Notes: generated from the letters alone by a model not told the origin. A DNA stretch of 64,000 nucleotides from Acidimicrobiia bacterium (GCA_022826045.1 JAJDVQ010000041.1:1-64000); one strand, 5' to 3'. Positions 20,289 through 31,300 are shown, counted from the first letter of the stretch. A program made the numbers and translations.

Positions 20289-21017
20289 GTGACGCGCCCC
20301 GACGGCCGGGCCACCGGCGAGCTGCGACCGGTCACGTTCGAGCGCGACTTCACCGATCAGACGCCCGGCTCTGTCCTGGTGTCCTTCGGTCGCACCAAGG
20401 TGCTGTGCACGGTGTCGATCGACGACGGCGTGCCCCGCTGGATGCGGGGCCGGGGCACCGGCTGGGTCACGGCGGAATACTCGATGCTGCCCGGTTCGAG
20501 TCCCGAGCGGGTGGGACGGGAGGCCAAGCGCAACCAGCAGAAGGGTCGCACGCTCGAGATCGAACGCCTCATCGGGCGGGCGCTGCGCGCAGTGTGCGAC
20601 ATGGCGGTGCTGGGGGAGCGCGAGGTCACCGTGGACTGCGATGTGCTGCAGGCTGACGGGGGCACGCGCACGGCCTCGATCTGCGGCGGGTATGTGGCGC
20701 TGCACGACGCGTGCACCCGGCTGGTGCGAGACGGGGCCATCGGCCAGCATCCGCTGCTCGACGAGTGCGCGGCGATCTCGGTGGGCATCGTCGATGGGGT
20801 GGCCTGCCTGGATCTGCCGTACGTCGAGGACGCCGGGGCTGAGGTGGACATGAACGTCGTCATGACCGGCGGCGGGCGTTTCGTCGAGGTGCAGGGCACC
20901 GCTGAGGGAAATCCGTTCGACGACGCTCAGCTCGACGCGATGCTGACGTTGGCCCGTTCCGGCATTGCCGAGATCGTCGAGCTGCAACGGGCGACGCTTG
21001 ACACGCCGCCGGCTTGA
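20289..21017 (+). CDS. rph: Ribonuclease PH
   Basis: RPVTFERDFTDQTPGSVLVSFGRTKVLCTVSIDDGVPRWMRGRGTGWVTAEYSMLPGSSPERVGREAKRNQQKGRTLEIERLIGRALRAVCDM. Confidence 0.97.
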   Translation: MTRPDGRATGELRPVTFERDFTDQTPGSVLVSFGRTKVLCTVSIDDGVPRWMRGRGTGWVTAEYSMLPGSSPERVGREAKRNQQKGRTLEIERLIGRALRAVCDMAVLGEREVTVDCDVLQADGGTRTASICGGYVALHDACTRLVRDGAIGQHPLLDECAAISVGIVDGVACLDLPYVEDAGAEVDMNVVMTGGGRFVEVQGTAEGNPFDDAQLDAMLTLARSGIAEIVELQRATLDTPPA

Positions 21018-21092
21018 CAGTGCAGCTGTTCTGACCAGCGGTCGGGCGAAGCATCACAGACATCGCTGCCGTGTCGGCGGAAGGCTGAGCTC

Positions 21093-21674
21093 ATGCGCCT
21101 CGTGATGGCCTCGGCGAACCCGCACAAGGCAGTCGAGATGGTCGCGGTGCTGCGCGAGGCGATGGCAGGCGTCGAGATCGTGCCGCGGCCGCCGGAACTG
21201 GGCGATGTGGCCGAGGACGGCGAGACGCTGGCTGCCAATGCGCTGATCAAGGCCCGCTTCGTGTGTGCAGCGGCCGGCGAACCGGCCATCGCCGACGACA
21301 CGGGGCTGGAGGTCGACGCGCTGGACGGGGTGCCGGGGGTGCACAGCGCCCGTTACGCCGGGCCGCAACAAGACGCCGCTGCGAACCTGGCCAAGCTCAT
21401 GTCGGCATTGCGGGACGTGCCTGTCGGCGGGCGCACCGCGCGCTTCCGGACCGTCGTGGCTGTCGTGTTCGGCGACGGCCGCGAAGTGCTGGCCGACGGA
21501 GTCGTCGAGGGCGCCATCGCCACGGCCCCGCGCGGTGACCGCGGCTTCGGCTACGACCCGGTTTTCGTCCCCGACGAGGCGGCACCGAGAACATTCGCCG
21601 AGCTCACCTCCGAGGAAAAGAACCGCATCAGCCACCGCGGTCGTGCGCTGCGAGCGCTTGCAGCCCAGCTCTGA
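21093..21674 (+). CDS. rdgB: XTP/dITP diphosphatase, RdgB/HAM1 family
   Basis: VMASANPHKAVEMVAVL...EDGETLAANALIKARF...AIADDTGLEVDALDGVPGVHSARYAG...GDRGFGYDPVFVPDE...TFAELTSEEKNRISHRGRAL. Confidence 0.96.
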   Translation: MRLVMASANPHKAVEMVAVLREAMAGVEIVPRPPELGDVAEDGETLAANALIKARFVCAAAGEPAIADDTGLEVDALDGVPGVHSARYAGPQQDAAANLAKLMSALRDVPVGGRTARFRTVVAVVFGDGREVLADGVVEGAIATAPRGDRGFGYDPVFVPDEAAPRTFAELTSEEKNRISHRGRALRALAAQL

Positions 21675-21741
21675 GCCCGGGGGCTGATCTGCGCCACACC
21701 GTCCGGCTGGGCACGCAAGCGCCGTCGGTAACCTGCGCCCC

Positions 21742-22362
21742 ATGACCGACCTTCCATCGATCTCCGTCCCGGCGCCGGGTGCGCAGCGGGCATTCGACGC
21801 CAGCGGCGTCAGCGGCTGGACGCAGATCTCCAACCGGCTGCTGGACGACCGCATCGTGTTCCTCGGCGACGAGGTGGACGATCAGCTCGCCAACGTCGTC
21901 TGCGCGCAGATGCTGTACTTGGAAGGCCAGGACCGCGGCCGCGACATCTCGCTGTACATCAACAGCCCCGGCGGCTCGGTCACAGCGGGCATGGCCATCT
22001 ACGACACCATGCAGTTCATCGCGTGCGACGTGGCAACGGTGTGCCTGGGTCTGGGTGCCTCGATGGGCCAGTTCCTGCTGACTGCCGGCGCTCCCGGCAA
22101 GCGCTACTGCCTGCCCCACGCCCGGGTGATGATGCACCAGCCCTCGGGCGGTGTGCGCGGCCAGGCATCCGACATCGCCATCCAGGCCGAGCAGATGGCC
22201 TACGTCAAGCGCCTGATGGCCGAGCGCACCGCCCTGCACAGCGGCCAGGACGTCGACCAGATCCTGCTGGACTCCGAGCGGGATCGCTGGTTCACCGCTG
22301 AGGAGGCCAAGGCCTACGGCTTGTGCGATCACGTGATCGTCAAGCGCGGCGAGATGATCTAG
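21742..22362 (+). CDS. clpP: ATP-dependent Clp protease proteolytic subunit
   Basis: [32 protein letters not shown]...[19 protein letters not shown]...[16 protein letters not shown]...[20 protein letters not shown]. Confidence 0.97.
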   Translation: MTDLPSISVPAPGAQRAFDASGVSGWTQISNRLLDDRIVFLGDEVDDQLANVVCAQMLYLEGQDRGRDISLYINSPGGSVTAGMAIYDTMQFIACDVATVCLGLGASMGQFLLTAGAPGKRYCLPHARVMMHQPSGGVRGQASDIAIQAEQMAYVKRLMAERTALHSGQDVDQILLDSERDRWFTAEEAKAYGLCDHVIVKRGEMI

Positions 22363-22403
22363 GGACTGGTCTAGCCAGGCGCAGCAATGCTCGTGCGCCC
22401 GGC

Positions 22404-22850
22404 TTATCCGGGCGCAGCTACACAATTGCGGGTGACGTAGTCGACGACCCGCTGCGCGGCTGCGTCTTGGGTATCGAGGTAGGGATCCTGCGCCGAGATG
22501 AGCGCTGCGGCCCGGTCGAACGTCTTCCGGGAGTCGGTGTCGGCTATAGCGTCGCTCAGCGCTGCGGCCAGTTCGGCCAGCAACTGCACGTCCGGCTGGA
22601 TCTCGGCTGGGGCGGCATCCGCTGCGGCGCCGAACTGGCGGGCCGTGCGTTCGAGCGCCTCGCGCGTGCTGGCGTCGTCGTTCGGGTTGACCGCCAAGCT
22701 GAGCTCGTCGATCAGCAGCAGGTGGGCGAACTCGTCGCAGAACTCTTCCGCCGACGGCCCGTCATCGCCGGCGAAGACCGTCATCCGCAGGGCGACGACG
22801 GCAGCGACAGCAGCCACAGCGACGAGGAACCAGCGCCGGCGAGCCGTCAT
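22404..22850 (-). CDS. Membrane-anchored/secreted protein of unknown function
   Basis: MTARRRWFLVAVAAVAAVVALRMTVFAGDD hydrophobic N-terminus then acidic domain. Confidence 0.6.
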   Translation of the reverse strand: MTARRRWFLVAVAAVAAVVALRMTVFAGDDGPSAEEFCDEFAHLLLIDELSLAVNPNDDASTREALERTARQFGAAADAAPAEIQPDVQLLAELAAALSDAIADTDSRKTFDRAAALISAQDPYLDTQDAAAQRVVDYVTRNCVAAPG

Positions 22851-22855
22851 GGCAG

Positions 22856-23587
22856 TCACGCGCGGGTTGCAGCCTCCGCCCGGCACCTCAGGTCCGCGAC
22901 GCCGTGCGCGAGGCCGTCGGCGCAGCGGTACAGCGCGCTTCCTGAGACCAGCACGTTCGCTCCTGCTGCTGCGGCGCCGCTGATGGTGTCGGCCGAGATG
23001 CCCCCGTCCACCTCGATGTCGATACCGGCACCCGATGCCCCAGCGCACCCGCTCTCGTCGATGAGCCGGCGCAGCGCGGCGATCTTGGGTTCCATCGTGG
23101 CGATATAGGCCTGCCCGCCGAACCCGGGGTTGACAGTCATGACCAGCACCATGTCGACGAGGTCGAGGACGTGCGACACTGCATCGATCGGGGTCGACGG
23201 GTTGATCGCCACCGCTGGCTTCGCACCCAGCTCGGCTACCCGGTTGAGCGAGCGGTGCAGGTGCGTCACCGACTCTGCGTGAACGATCAGCATCTCGCAT
23301 CCGGCGTCGACGTAGGCACCGAGCATCGGGTCGGGATCGACGACCATCAGGTGCGCCTCGAACATCACCTGGGCGTGCGGCCGGCAGGCGGCGATGACGT
23401 CGGGGCCGAAGGTGAGGTTCGGCACGAACACGCCGTCCATGACGTCCCATTGGATGCGGTCAACTCCGGCTGCTTCGAGTGCGGCGCACTCCTCGCCGAG
23501 GCGCGCGAAGTCCGCTGGCAGGACCGAGGGGACTATTTCGATTGGCCGAGCAGGCTCGATGGGCCGAGGCACGGTCGTCGAGGACAT
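22856..23587 (-). CDS. rpe: Ribulose-phosphate 3-epimerase
   Basis: IVPSVLPADFARLGEE...DRIQWDVMDGVFVPNLTFGPDVI...EAHLMVVDPD...MTVNPGFGGQAYI...DIEVDGGISADTI. Confidence 0.96.
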   Translation of the reverse strand: MSSTTVPRPIEPARPIEIVPSVLPADFARLGEECAALEAAGVDRIQWDVMDGVFVPNLTFGPDVIAACRPHAQVMFEAHLMVVDPDPMLGAYVDAGCEMLIVHAESVTHLHRSLNRVAELGAKPAVAINPSTPIDAVSHVLDLVDMVLVMTVNPGFGGQAYIATMEPKIAALRRLIDESGCAGASGAGIDIEVDGGISADTISGAAAAGANVLVSGSALYRCADGLAHGVADLRCRAEAATRA

Positions 23588-23658
23588 GTTCACTCGGCCA
23601 GTGTTGCCGACGCGCCGCAGAAAGGCGCGGCAGTTGAGGGGCGAGCCGCCGCAGACGC

Positions 23659-24888
23659 CTAGTTCAGGCGCTCCACGATCATGGCCATGCCCTGACCGCC
23701 GCCGACGCACATCGACTCGAGGCCGATGCTCTTGTCTCGGTCGGCGAGGCCGTTCAGCAGCGTGGTCATGATGCGGGCGCCGGTCATGCCGAACGGGTGG
23801 CCCAGCGCGATGGCGCCGCCGTTGAGGTTGAGCTGGTCGACCATGTCGATGCCCAGCTCGTCGGCCGACGGGATCACCTGGGCAGCGAAGGCCTCGTTGA
23901 TCTCGACCATGTCGATGTCGCTCATCGTCATGCCTGCACGTGCCAGCGCCTTCTTGCACGCCTCGATGGGGCCGAGGCCCATGATCTCGGGGTTCAGCGC
24001 CGACACTGCCGACGAGATGATGCGCGCCAGCGGCGTGATGCCCAGCTCTTCGGCACGCTTGCGGCTCATCACCATGACTGCGGCGGCGCCGTCGTTCAGC
24101 GGGCACGCATTGCCGGCGGTCACTCTGCCGTCGGGCCGGAACGCGGGCTTCAGCTGCGAGACCGCTTCGTAGGTGACGCCGGCGCGGGGGCCGTCGTCTG
24201 AGCTGACCACGCTGCCGTCGGGCAGTTCCAGCGGGGTGATGTCCATCTCGAAGAAGCCGCGACCGATGGCGGCCTCGGCCTTGTTCTGGCTCATCACGCC
24301 GTACTCGTCCATGGCCTGGCGGCTCACGCCCTTGTGCTCGGCCACGTTCTCGGCCGTCTGGCCCATCGCGATGTACAGGTCGGGCAGGCCGGGTGCGGGA
24401 GCCCAGTCGCCGTGGCCGCCTTCGGACCGCACCTTGGTCCGCTCGCCGGGCGCACGGAACTGCGGATTGGTGGTGCCGGGCAGGCTGTCGGAGTTGCCCT
24501 TGTCGTAGCGGCTGACGCACTCGACGCCAGCGGCGATGAAGGCATCGCCCTCGCCGGCACGGATGGCGTGCGCGGCCATGCGGATCGTCTGCAACGAGGA
24601 CGAGCAGTAGCGGTTGACCGTGGTGCCGGGCACGTCGTCGAGGCCGGCCAGGATGGCCGAAGCGCGTGCGATGTTGAAGCCGGCCTCGCCGCCGGGCTGC
24701 CCGCAGCCCAGCATGAGATCCTCGATCTCGCCGTGGGGCAGCTCAGGCACCTTGTCGAGCAGCTTGGTGACGATCTGCGCCGTCATGTCGTCGGGCCGCA
24801 TCTCGGTCAGCGAGCCCTTGAAGGCACGGCCGATCGGGCTGCGGGTGGTGGCGACGATGACTGGGTCGGTCGCTGCATCTGTACTCAT
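23659..24888 (-). CDS. Acetyl-CoA acetyltransferase (thiolase)
   Basis: TTVNRYCSSSLQTIRMAAHAI (active-site Cys)...NEAFAAQVIP...LNLNGGAIALGHPFGMTGARI...CVGGGQGMAMIVE. Confidence 0.95.
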   Translation of the reverse strand: MSTDAATDPVIVATTRSPIGRAFKGSLTEMRPDDMTAQIVTKLLDKVPELPHGEIEDLMLGCGQPGGEAGFNIARASAILAGLDDVPGTTVNRYCSSSLQTIRMAAHAIRAGEGDAFIAAGVECVSRYDKGNSDSLPGTTNPQFRAPGERTKVRSEGGHGDWAPAPGLPDLYIAMGQTAENVAEHKGVSRQAMDEYGVMSQNKAEAAIGRGFFEMDITPLELPDGSVVSSDDGPRAGVTYEAVSQLKPAFRPDGRVTAGNACPLNDGAAAVMVMSRKRAEELGITPLARIISSAVSALNPEIMGLGPIEACKKALARAGMTMSDIDMVEINEAFAAQVIPSADELGIDMVDQLNLNGGAIALGHPFGMTGARIMTTLLNGLADRDKSIGLESMCVGGGQGMAMIVERLN

Positions 24889-25032
24889 GTGGTGTCCCCT
24901 CTGAGGACGCGCCGAACCCGTCTGCAGGCTCGATCACGCTGCGTGTGCGAGCCCAGAGGCTACGTCATTGCCCGGCGCTTCGTCCGGGAAGGCGCGCGCC
25001 GTCGCAGGCGACGAATCGTGCGCTGTGCGGGC

Positions 25033-27345
25033 TCAGGCGCTCTGGAGTGCTCGCCAGACGTTCTGGGGGCTGCAGGGCATGTCGATGTGGTCGATGCCCA
25101 GGTGGGCGACTGCATCGCACACGGCGTTGTGCACCGCCGGCGTGGAGCCGATCGTGCCCGACTCGCCGATGCCCTTGGCGCCCAGCGGGTTGCGGGGGCT
25201 GGCGGTCTCGGTGTTGGACACCTCGAAGCTCGGCAGCTCGGCGGCCGAAGGCACCAGGTAGTCGCCGAGACTCGGGTTGCGGGGCTGGCCGTCGCCGTCG
25301 TACTCGACGTGTTCGTACAGCGCCTGCGCGATGCCTTGGGCGATGCCGCCGTGCTGCTGGCCGTTCACGATGAGCGGATTCATGATGGTGCCGCAGTCGT
25401 CGACCGCCACGTGGCGCACCAGCTCGACCTCACCGGTGTCGCGGTCGACCTCTACGACGGCCACATGGGAGCCGAACGGGAACGTGGAATCGGTGCCGTC
25501 GAAGTTCTCCTCGGCCATCAGGCCTGCCTCGAGACCTGACGGGCGGGCACTGTCGTCGTTGGCCAGCTTGGCGATGTCGGCCCAGCTCACCGAGCTGGTC
25601 GGCACGCCGGCAACGGCAAGGCCGCCTTCGGCCACCACGATGTCGTCGGCAGACGCCTCGAGCAGGTGAGCGGCGAGCTGCTTGCCCTTCTCCAGCACGG
25701 CTTGGCTCGACAGGTACACGGCCGAACCAGCCGTCTGCAGCGAGCGCGAGCCCAGCGTGCCCGCACCCGAAGGCACCTCGGCGGTGTCGGCATCGAGGTG
25801 GGTGACCTGATCCATGGGAATGCCCAGCACTCCCTCGACGATCTGGCTGAATGCCGTGTCGTGGCCCTGACCGTGGCTGGAGGTGCCCACCCGGATCGTG
25901 GCTGTGCCGTCTTCGTGCACTTCGGTGCTGCCGTACTCCACGTGCAGGCCCACCGGAGCGGTGATCTCCACGTACGACGACACGCCGATGCCCAGCAGCT
26001 TCGAGTCGCCGGCGTCGCGCCGGGCCTGCTGCTCGGCTCGCAGATCGGCATAACCGGAGGCTTCGAGCACGGCGTCGAGGGCCTGCTCGTACTCGCCGGA
26101 GTCGTAGCTGACGCCCGTCTGCAGGGCGGTCGGGAAGGCATCGGGCTGCAGGTAGTTCTTGCGTCGGATCTCGGCCGGGTCCATGCCGATCGCGGCAGCG
26201 GCCTTGTCGAGGATGCGCTCCACCATCTGGGTCGCCTCCGGACGCCCGGCGCCGCGGTACGCACCGATCGGCGTGGTGTTGGTGATGACCGTCTGCGAGA
26301 CGAAGTCGATGACGGGAATGTCGTACACGGCCTGGCTGAGCATTCCTGTGAGCATCGGCAGGATTGCACCGATGATCGGGTAGGCGCCGGCGTCGGCGAT
26401 CACGTGCGCCTTCAGGCCAACGATGCTGCCGTCGTTGCGTACGCCCATCTCCACGTTCATCACCATGGCGCGGCCCTGCACCATCGACAGCATGTTCTCG
26501 GTGCGGTTCTCGGTCCACCGGGTCGGGCGGCCCAGTGCCTGGGCAGCTTTGCCGACCACGATGTACTCGGGGTACACCGCGGCCTTCGGGCCGAAGCCGC
26601 CGCCGACCCACGGCGCGGTCACCCGCAGCTGATCCGGTTCGAGGCCGAGCGCGGGTGCGAGCGCCTCATGCTGGGAGTGGGCGTTCTGCACCGACAGGTG
26701 CATGGTCATGCTGTCGTCGCCACCCGGCACGGCCACGCACCCGTTGGGCTCCATCGGAGCGCCGGCGAGGCGCTGGGTGACGATGCGCTCCGACACGACC
26801 TGGTCAGCACCGGCGAGGGCATCCACTCCCGGCCGCTCGCCCGTCTCCTCATCCGGGCCCGGGATAGCGAACGGGAAGCACACGTTGGACGCCTGCCCTT
26901 CCCACACGACGGGCGAGTCGGGATCCGCAGCCCGCTCGAAGTCCGAGACGACCGGCAGGGGGCTGTAGCCGACGTAGACAGCCTCGGCTGCGTCGTTCGC
27001 CTGCGCTTGGGTCTCTGCGACCACTGCCGCCACCATGTCTCCCACGAAGCGCACCCGGCCCGCCGCCAACGGTGGGCGGTTGAAGTCGGGCGGCATCATC
27101 GGGAAGCCTTGGAAGGCATCCATCGGCAGATTCTCCGACGTGTACACCGCCACGACGCCCGGCATGGACGCCGCCTCGGAAGTGTCGATCGAGACGATCT
27201 CGGCATGGGCTTCCGGCGAGCGCACGAAGGCGACCCGTGCCGCGTCGACGTCAAGATCGTCGACGTAGTGATTCGCCCCGGTCAGCAGCCCTGGATCTTC
27301 CTTGCGCTGAACAGGATTCCCCAGGATCGAACCCGATGCGGCCAT
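25033..27345 (-). CDS. Molybdopterin-binding large subunit of xanthine dehydrogenase / CO dehydrogenase family, form-II CoxL-like
   Basis: GNPVQRKEDPGLLTGANHYVDDL...PWVGGGFGPKAAVYPEY...PIGAYRGAGRPEATQMVERI (AYRGAGR = form-II motif)...GAKGIGESGTIGSTPAVHNAV. Confidence 0.92.
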   Translation of the reverse strand: MAASGSILGNPVQRKEDPGLLTGANHYVDDLDVDAARVAFVRSPEAHAEIVSIDTSEAASMPGVVAVYTSENLPMDAFQGFPMMPPDFNRPPLAAGRVRFVGDMVAAVVAETQAQANDAAEAVYVGYSPLPVVSDFERAADPDSPVVWEGQASNVCFPFAIPGPDEETGERPGVDALAGADQVVSERIVTQRLAGAPMEPNGCVAVPGGDDSMTMHLSVQNAHSQHEALAPALGLEPDQLRVTAPWVGGGFGPKAAVYPEYIVVGKAAQALGRPTRWTENRTENMLSMVQGRAMVMNVEMGVRNDGSIVGLKAHVIADAGAYPIIGAILPMLTGMLSQAVYDIPVIDFVSQTVITNTTPIGAYRGAGRPEATQMVERILDKAAAAIGMDPAEIRRKNYLQPDAFPTALQTGVSYDSGEYEQALDAVLEASGYADLRAEQQARRDAGDSKLLGIGVSSYVEITAPVGLHVEYGSTEVHEDGTATIRVGTSSHGQGHDTAFSQIVEGVLGIPMDQVTHLDADTAEVPSGAGTLGSRSLQTAGSAVYLSSQAVLEKGKQLAAHLLEASADDIVVAEGGLAVAGVPTSSVSWADIAKLANDDSARPSGLEAGLMAEENFDGTDSTFPFGSHVAVVEVDRDTGEVELVRHVAVDDCGTIMNPLIVNGQQHGGIAQGIAQALYEHVEYDGDGQPRNPSLGDYLVPSAAELPSFEVSNTETASPRNPLGAKGIGESGTIGSTPAVHNAVCDAVAHLGIDHIDMPCSPQNVWRALQSA

Positions 27346-27496
27346 CGCTTGCCTCCTTGTGGCTGGCACCCCTGCGGGGCGCCGGATTGCGTTCGGAACG
27401 GCGTGCCCGGCCGCGCACGCCCGGGCGTCAGCCGCGACAGTAGCCCAACGCCCAGCCGGCGCTGTGCGCCGCGAGACGGGCTGCCGGGCTGGCTGT

Positions 27497-28294
27497 TCAG
27501 CCGCCGGCCCGAGCGGTGGCGGCTCTGTCGATCGATGCAAGCCAGCTCGCCACGGTGTGCGCTGCGAGGCCCGGACTCTCGCACATCCACCAGTGGCCCA
27601 CGTCCAGCAGCTCGGTGACCCTGGCGCCTGCGCGGATGGCGATACGGCGATGCATGACACCGCCGCCGGTGAAGTGATCGCCGGCTGCCAGGATGCACAG
27701 GCCGGGCCGCCGACCGGCCGCTGCGATGTTGAAGCCCAGGTCGGCCATGGCGGGCTGGGCAGCATCGCGGTAGAGCGCCAGGATGCACCGGCCCATGTCG
27801 GCGTTGATGTGCGGCACCACGGCGGCAGCCACCTCGGGCCCCATGCCGAGACCTGCATAGAAGGCGACTCGCTCGTCGTCAGGACGGCTGATCATGCGCT
27901 CGATGGAGGCATCTCCCTCGGGCGTCTGCCAGAGCTGTGCCGCGTCGTGCCAGACGTAGTCGGGATCGAACAGGCCGATGACGTCGGTGCACCACGAGCG
28001 AATGAGATCGGGGCGTTCCATGGCGATGCGCATGACATGGCCGCCTCCCCAGTCATGTCCCAGCAGGTCTACGTGCTCGGCGCCGGCCGCGAGCAGTTGC
28101 TCCAGCTCGTCGGCGAGCCAGTCCCTGTACTCGTTCATAGTGGCGCCGAAGCCCTCGGGCGCCGGTGCGCCGAACCCCGGCGGCGACAGTGCCACGACGT
28201 CGGAGGGGCCGATGCCGTGGCGCTCGAGGGCGGCGCGCATCGGATCCCAGATGGCAGTTGTCTCGGGGTTGCCGTGAACGAGCACGAGCGTCAT
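27497..28294 (-). CDS. alpha/beta hydrolase (haloalkane dehalogenase/epoxide hydrolase-like)
   Basis: TLVLVHGNPETTAIWDPM...DVVALSPPGFGAP...HVDLLGHDWGGGHVMRIAMERPDLI. Confidence 0.88.
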   Translation of the reverse strand: MTLVLVHGNPETTAIWDPMRAALERHGIGPSDVVALSPPGFGAPAPEGFGATMNEYRDWLADELEQLLAAGAEHVDLLGHDWGGGHVMRIAMERPDLIRSWCTDVIGLFDPDYVWHDAAQLWQTPEGDASIERMISRPDDERVAFYAGLGMGPEVAAAVVPHINADMGRCILALYRDAAQPAMADLGFNIAAAGRRPGLCILAAGDHFTGGGVMHRRIAIRAGARVTELLDVGHWWMCESPGLAAHTVASWLASIDRAATARAGG

Positions 28295-28336
28295 TGCGAA
28301 CGTCTCCCTGTCGGGGAATCAGGATTCTCTGGGGCC

Positions 28337-31300
28337 TCAGGCGGTCGTTGAAGCAGTCGGACCTTCCGTGCGCAGTCGAACGGTGGCTTCGACATCGACG
28401 GATCGGCCATCGTCGCCGATCACCACGCCGTAGTCACGGCGGGCGCCCTCGACGCTGACAACGTCGTCCATCACGTCCCGCAGCACTGCGTCGGGCTCCC
28501 GCTCGAACGCGTCGCCCCAGCCGCCCCCGCCGGGCGTGTCGGCGATCATGCGTGCCGGCCCCATCCGCTTCACGCCGTACTTGGGCGGCACGAATGTCGG
28601 GCCATCGGCCTCAACGTCGACGGGGACGATCCACTCCAAGCCGATCCCGCCGGTGCCGCCACCGCGCACACCGTGTCCCGACGGCGTGTCCAGCCCCTCG
28701 GCCCGGAACGACCAGATGGCGGGCTCGAGAATGTCGGCTTCATACCGCACCCCGGTGCCGCCGCGCCGCTGGCCCGGCCCGGCGTTGTCGCAGCGCTGCT
28801 CGTGGCGGACATACCGGACGGGGTACATCTGCTCGTGAAACTCCAGGTTCGGCAGGTCGAGGCCGCCGAGCGTGATGAGATGTCCCATCTGCGGGAAGCC
28901 GTCGCGCTCGGCCGTCGCGCCGGGCGTGGCCATGGCATGCCACTGGTACATCACCCAGGTGGTGCCGTCGTCGCGGCGCCCGGCGACATGGCCGTGCATG
29001 GTCTTGGACCACGCGGCGCAGGCCCGGTCTGGGTCGGCTTGCGCGAGCGCCTGCCACACCGCGATCACGATCTCATGGGCCACGAAGACCGTGTTCATCG
29101 TCATCGGCGCCGGCGGCAGGGCGTTCACGATGCTGCCTTCGGGGGCGATGATCGTCAGCGGCCGGTAGGTGCCCTCATTGCGCGGGATCGACGTGTCGAA
29201 GAACGACGACACCGCCAGGAACACCGACGAGTAGGTGTTGGCCAGCGAGCTGTTCTTGAAGCCCTCGATCTGCGGATCGGTGCCGGTGAAGTCGAGCGTC
29301 ATCTCGTCGCCCTCGACGCTCAGGTGCACTCGCACGGCGATGTCGGCCGGGCCGAAGCAGTCGTTGTCGGTGCGGTCCTCGCCGTAGTAGGTGCCGTCGG
29401 GCAGCTCTGTTATGGCGGTGCGCATGCGCCGTTCGCCGTGGGTGAGCACGCCGTCGAGGTAGGCCAGGTAGGGCTCGACGCCGAGTTCGGCTACCAGGCC
29501 GAGGACCCGTTCCGCGCCGATGCGTGTGGAGCCCAGCATCGCCAGCAGGTCGCCGTCGAGCAGTTCGGGCGTCCGGCAGTTGATCAGCAGCAGTTCCCAC
29601 AGGTCATCGCGGACGGCGCCGGCCTCGATCAGCTTCATCACCGGCAGCCGGATGCCCTCCTGCCAGATCTCGGTTGCCTCGGGGTTGTAGGTGCCGGCGA
29701 GCCCGCCGCCGATGTCGGATTGATGCGCACGGTTGCAGCAGAAACCGACCAGCGTGGGTTCCCTGCCGGTGCCGCCCTCCGTGAATACCGGCCGAGCGAT
29801 GACCCAGTCGGGCAGGTGGTTGCCGCCGGCCACGTAGGGATCCGACAGCAGGAAGACGTCCTCGGGGTTGATGCGGCCCTCGTAGCGCTTCAGCAGCGCA
29901 CGCACCGCGAACCCGCCGCCGCCGGTGTGAATGGGGATGCCGTCGGCATTGGCCACCAGCGTCCCGTCGGGCGTGGTCACGTAGCAGGAGAAGTCGTGGC
30001 TCTGGCTGAAGATGGTGCTGCGCGCCGTGCGCGTCATCACCCAGCCCATGTGCTTGCTGATCTGGTCGAGCCGGTTCTGCATGACAGCGAGCACGATCGG
30101 GTCCAGGAGCGTGCGCGGTTCGGCGGAACTCTCCGTCGCGCTACCCATTGCTTCCCGCTCTTGTTCGCTGCGCTCACGGGCCGCTCGGGCCACGGCTTCG
30201 CCTGACGGCTCAGCCTCTGGCTCGACCCCGTTCGTCTCGCTGCGAGCCCGGCCCGATTGGACGCTGCGGGACACGGCCGCATCGCCCGACCCTGCTGCGC
30301 TCTCCGTCTCGTCGGCGGGTGCCAGGTCGATGAACAGGTCACCGTTCGCGTCCACCCACAGCCGGTCACCCGGTCGCGTCACGACTGTCGTGGTCAGCTC
30401 CTCGACCAGCGCAGGCCCCATGATCGTGTGGCCGCGCCGCAGTACCTCGCCGTCGAACACCGGCGTGTCGCACCAGCCGAACGGGCCGTGCCAGACCGAG
30501 CGCGTCTCGATGGGCTCCGGATCGCTCTCTGCGGGCGCCGTCTCGGAAGTGGCCACGTCACCCGTGCTCGCCCGTGCCACCAAGCGAAGCGAGGCCACCA
30601 TGATCGTGCCGTCCTGCTGGACGTGGCCGTACAGCCGCTGGTATTCGGCTTCGAAGGCGTCGCGCACCGCTGCCGCGTCGATCGTGGACGGGTCGTTGCC
30701 GTAGGCGGGAACGCGGATCGTCCAGAGCTGGCCGGGATGATGCAGCTCCAGTTCGCAATCGAGCGTCACTTGGCTGGCCGCGAAGCCCTCCCCGTCCATC
30801 ACGCTGAGGGCTTGGGCGCACAGGGCCTCAAAGCCAGCGTCGACCTCGGCGAGATCCAGCTCGTCGAGCGAACCCATCAAGAAGCGGGTGAAGTCCTGGC
30901 GGACGTCGGAATGCAGCATCCCGATCGCACAGAGCGCGCCGGCGTCGCGAGGCACGTACACGCGCTCGCAGCCGAGCCCGGCGGCCACCGAGGCGCCGTG
31001 CATCGGGCCGGCACCGCCCGCGGCCACCATCGTGAAGCGCCGGGGCGAGTGACCTCGCTCGATCGAGATGTGCTCGGTGGCGCTGAGCAGGTGCTGCTCG
31101 ACAACCTCCACGATGCCGGCGGCGGCCTCTTCGACGGTCATGCCGAGCGGCTCGGCTACATGGGTGCGGATCGCTTCACGGGCGGCGTCGATGTCGAGGT
31201 CGAGCGTGCCGCCCGCCGACTTGCCCGGTCGCAGCCGGCCGAGCACAAGCTGGGCATCGGTGACCGTCGGGAGCGTGCCGCCGTGGCCGTAGCAGGCAGG

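Noticed and set aside
20480-20520. tRNA-like T-loop string ggttcgagtcccgagc
   Set aside because: Lies inside the conserved coding sequence of RNase PH; no cloverleaf around it.
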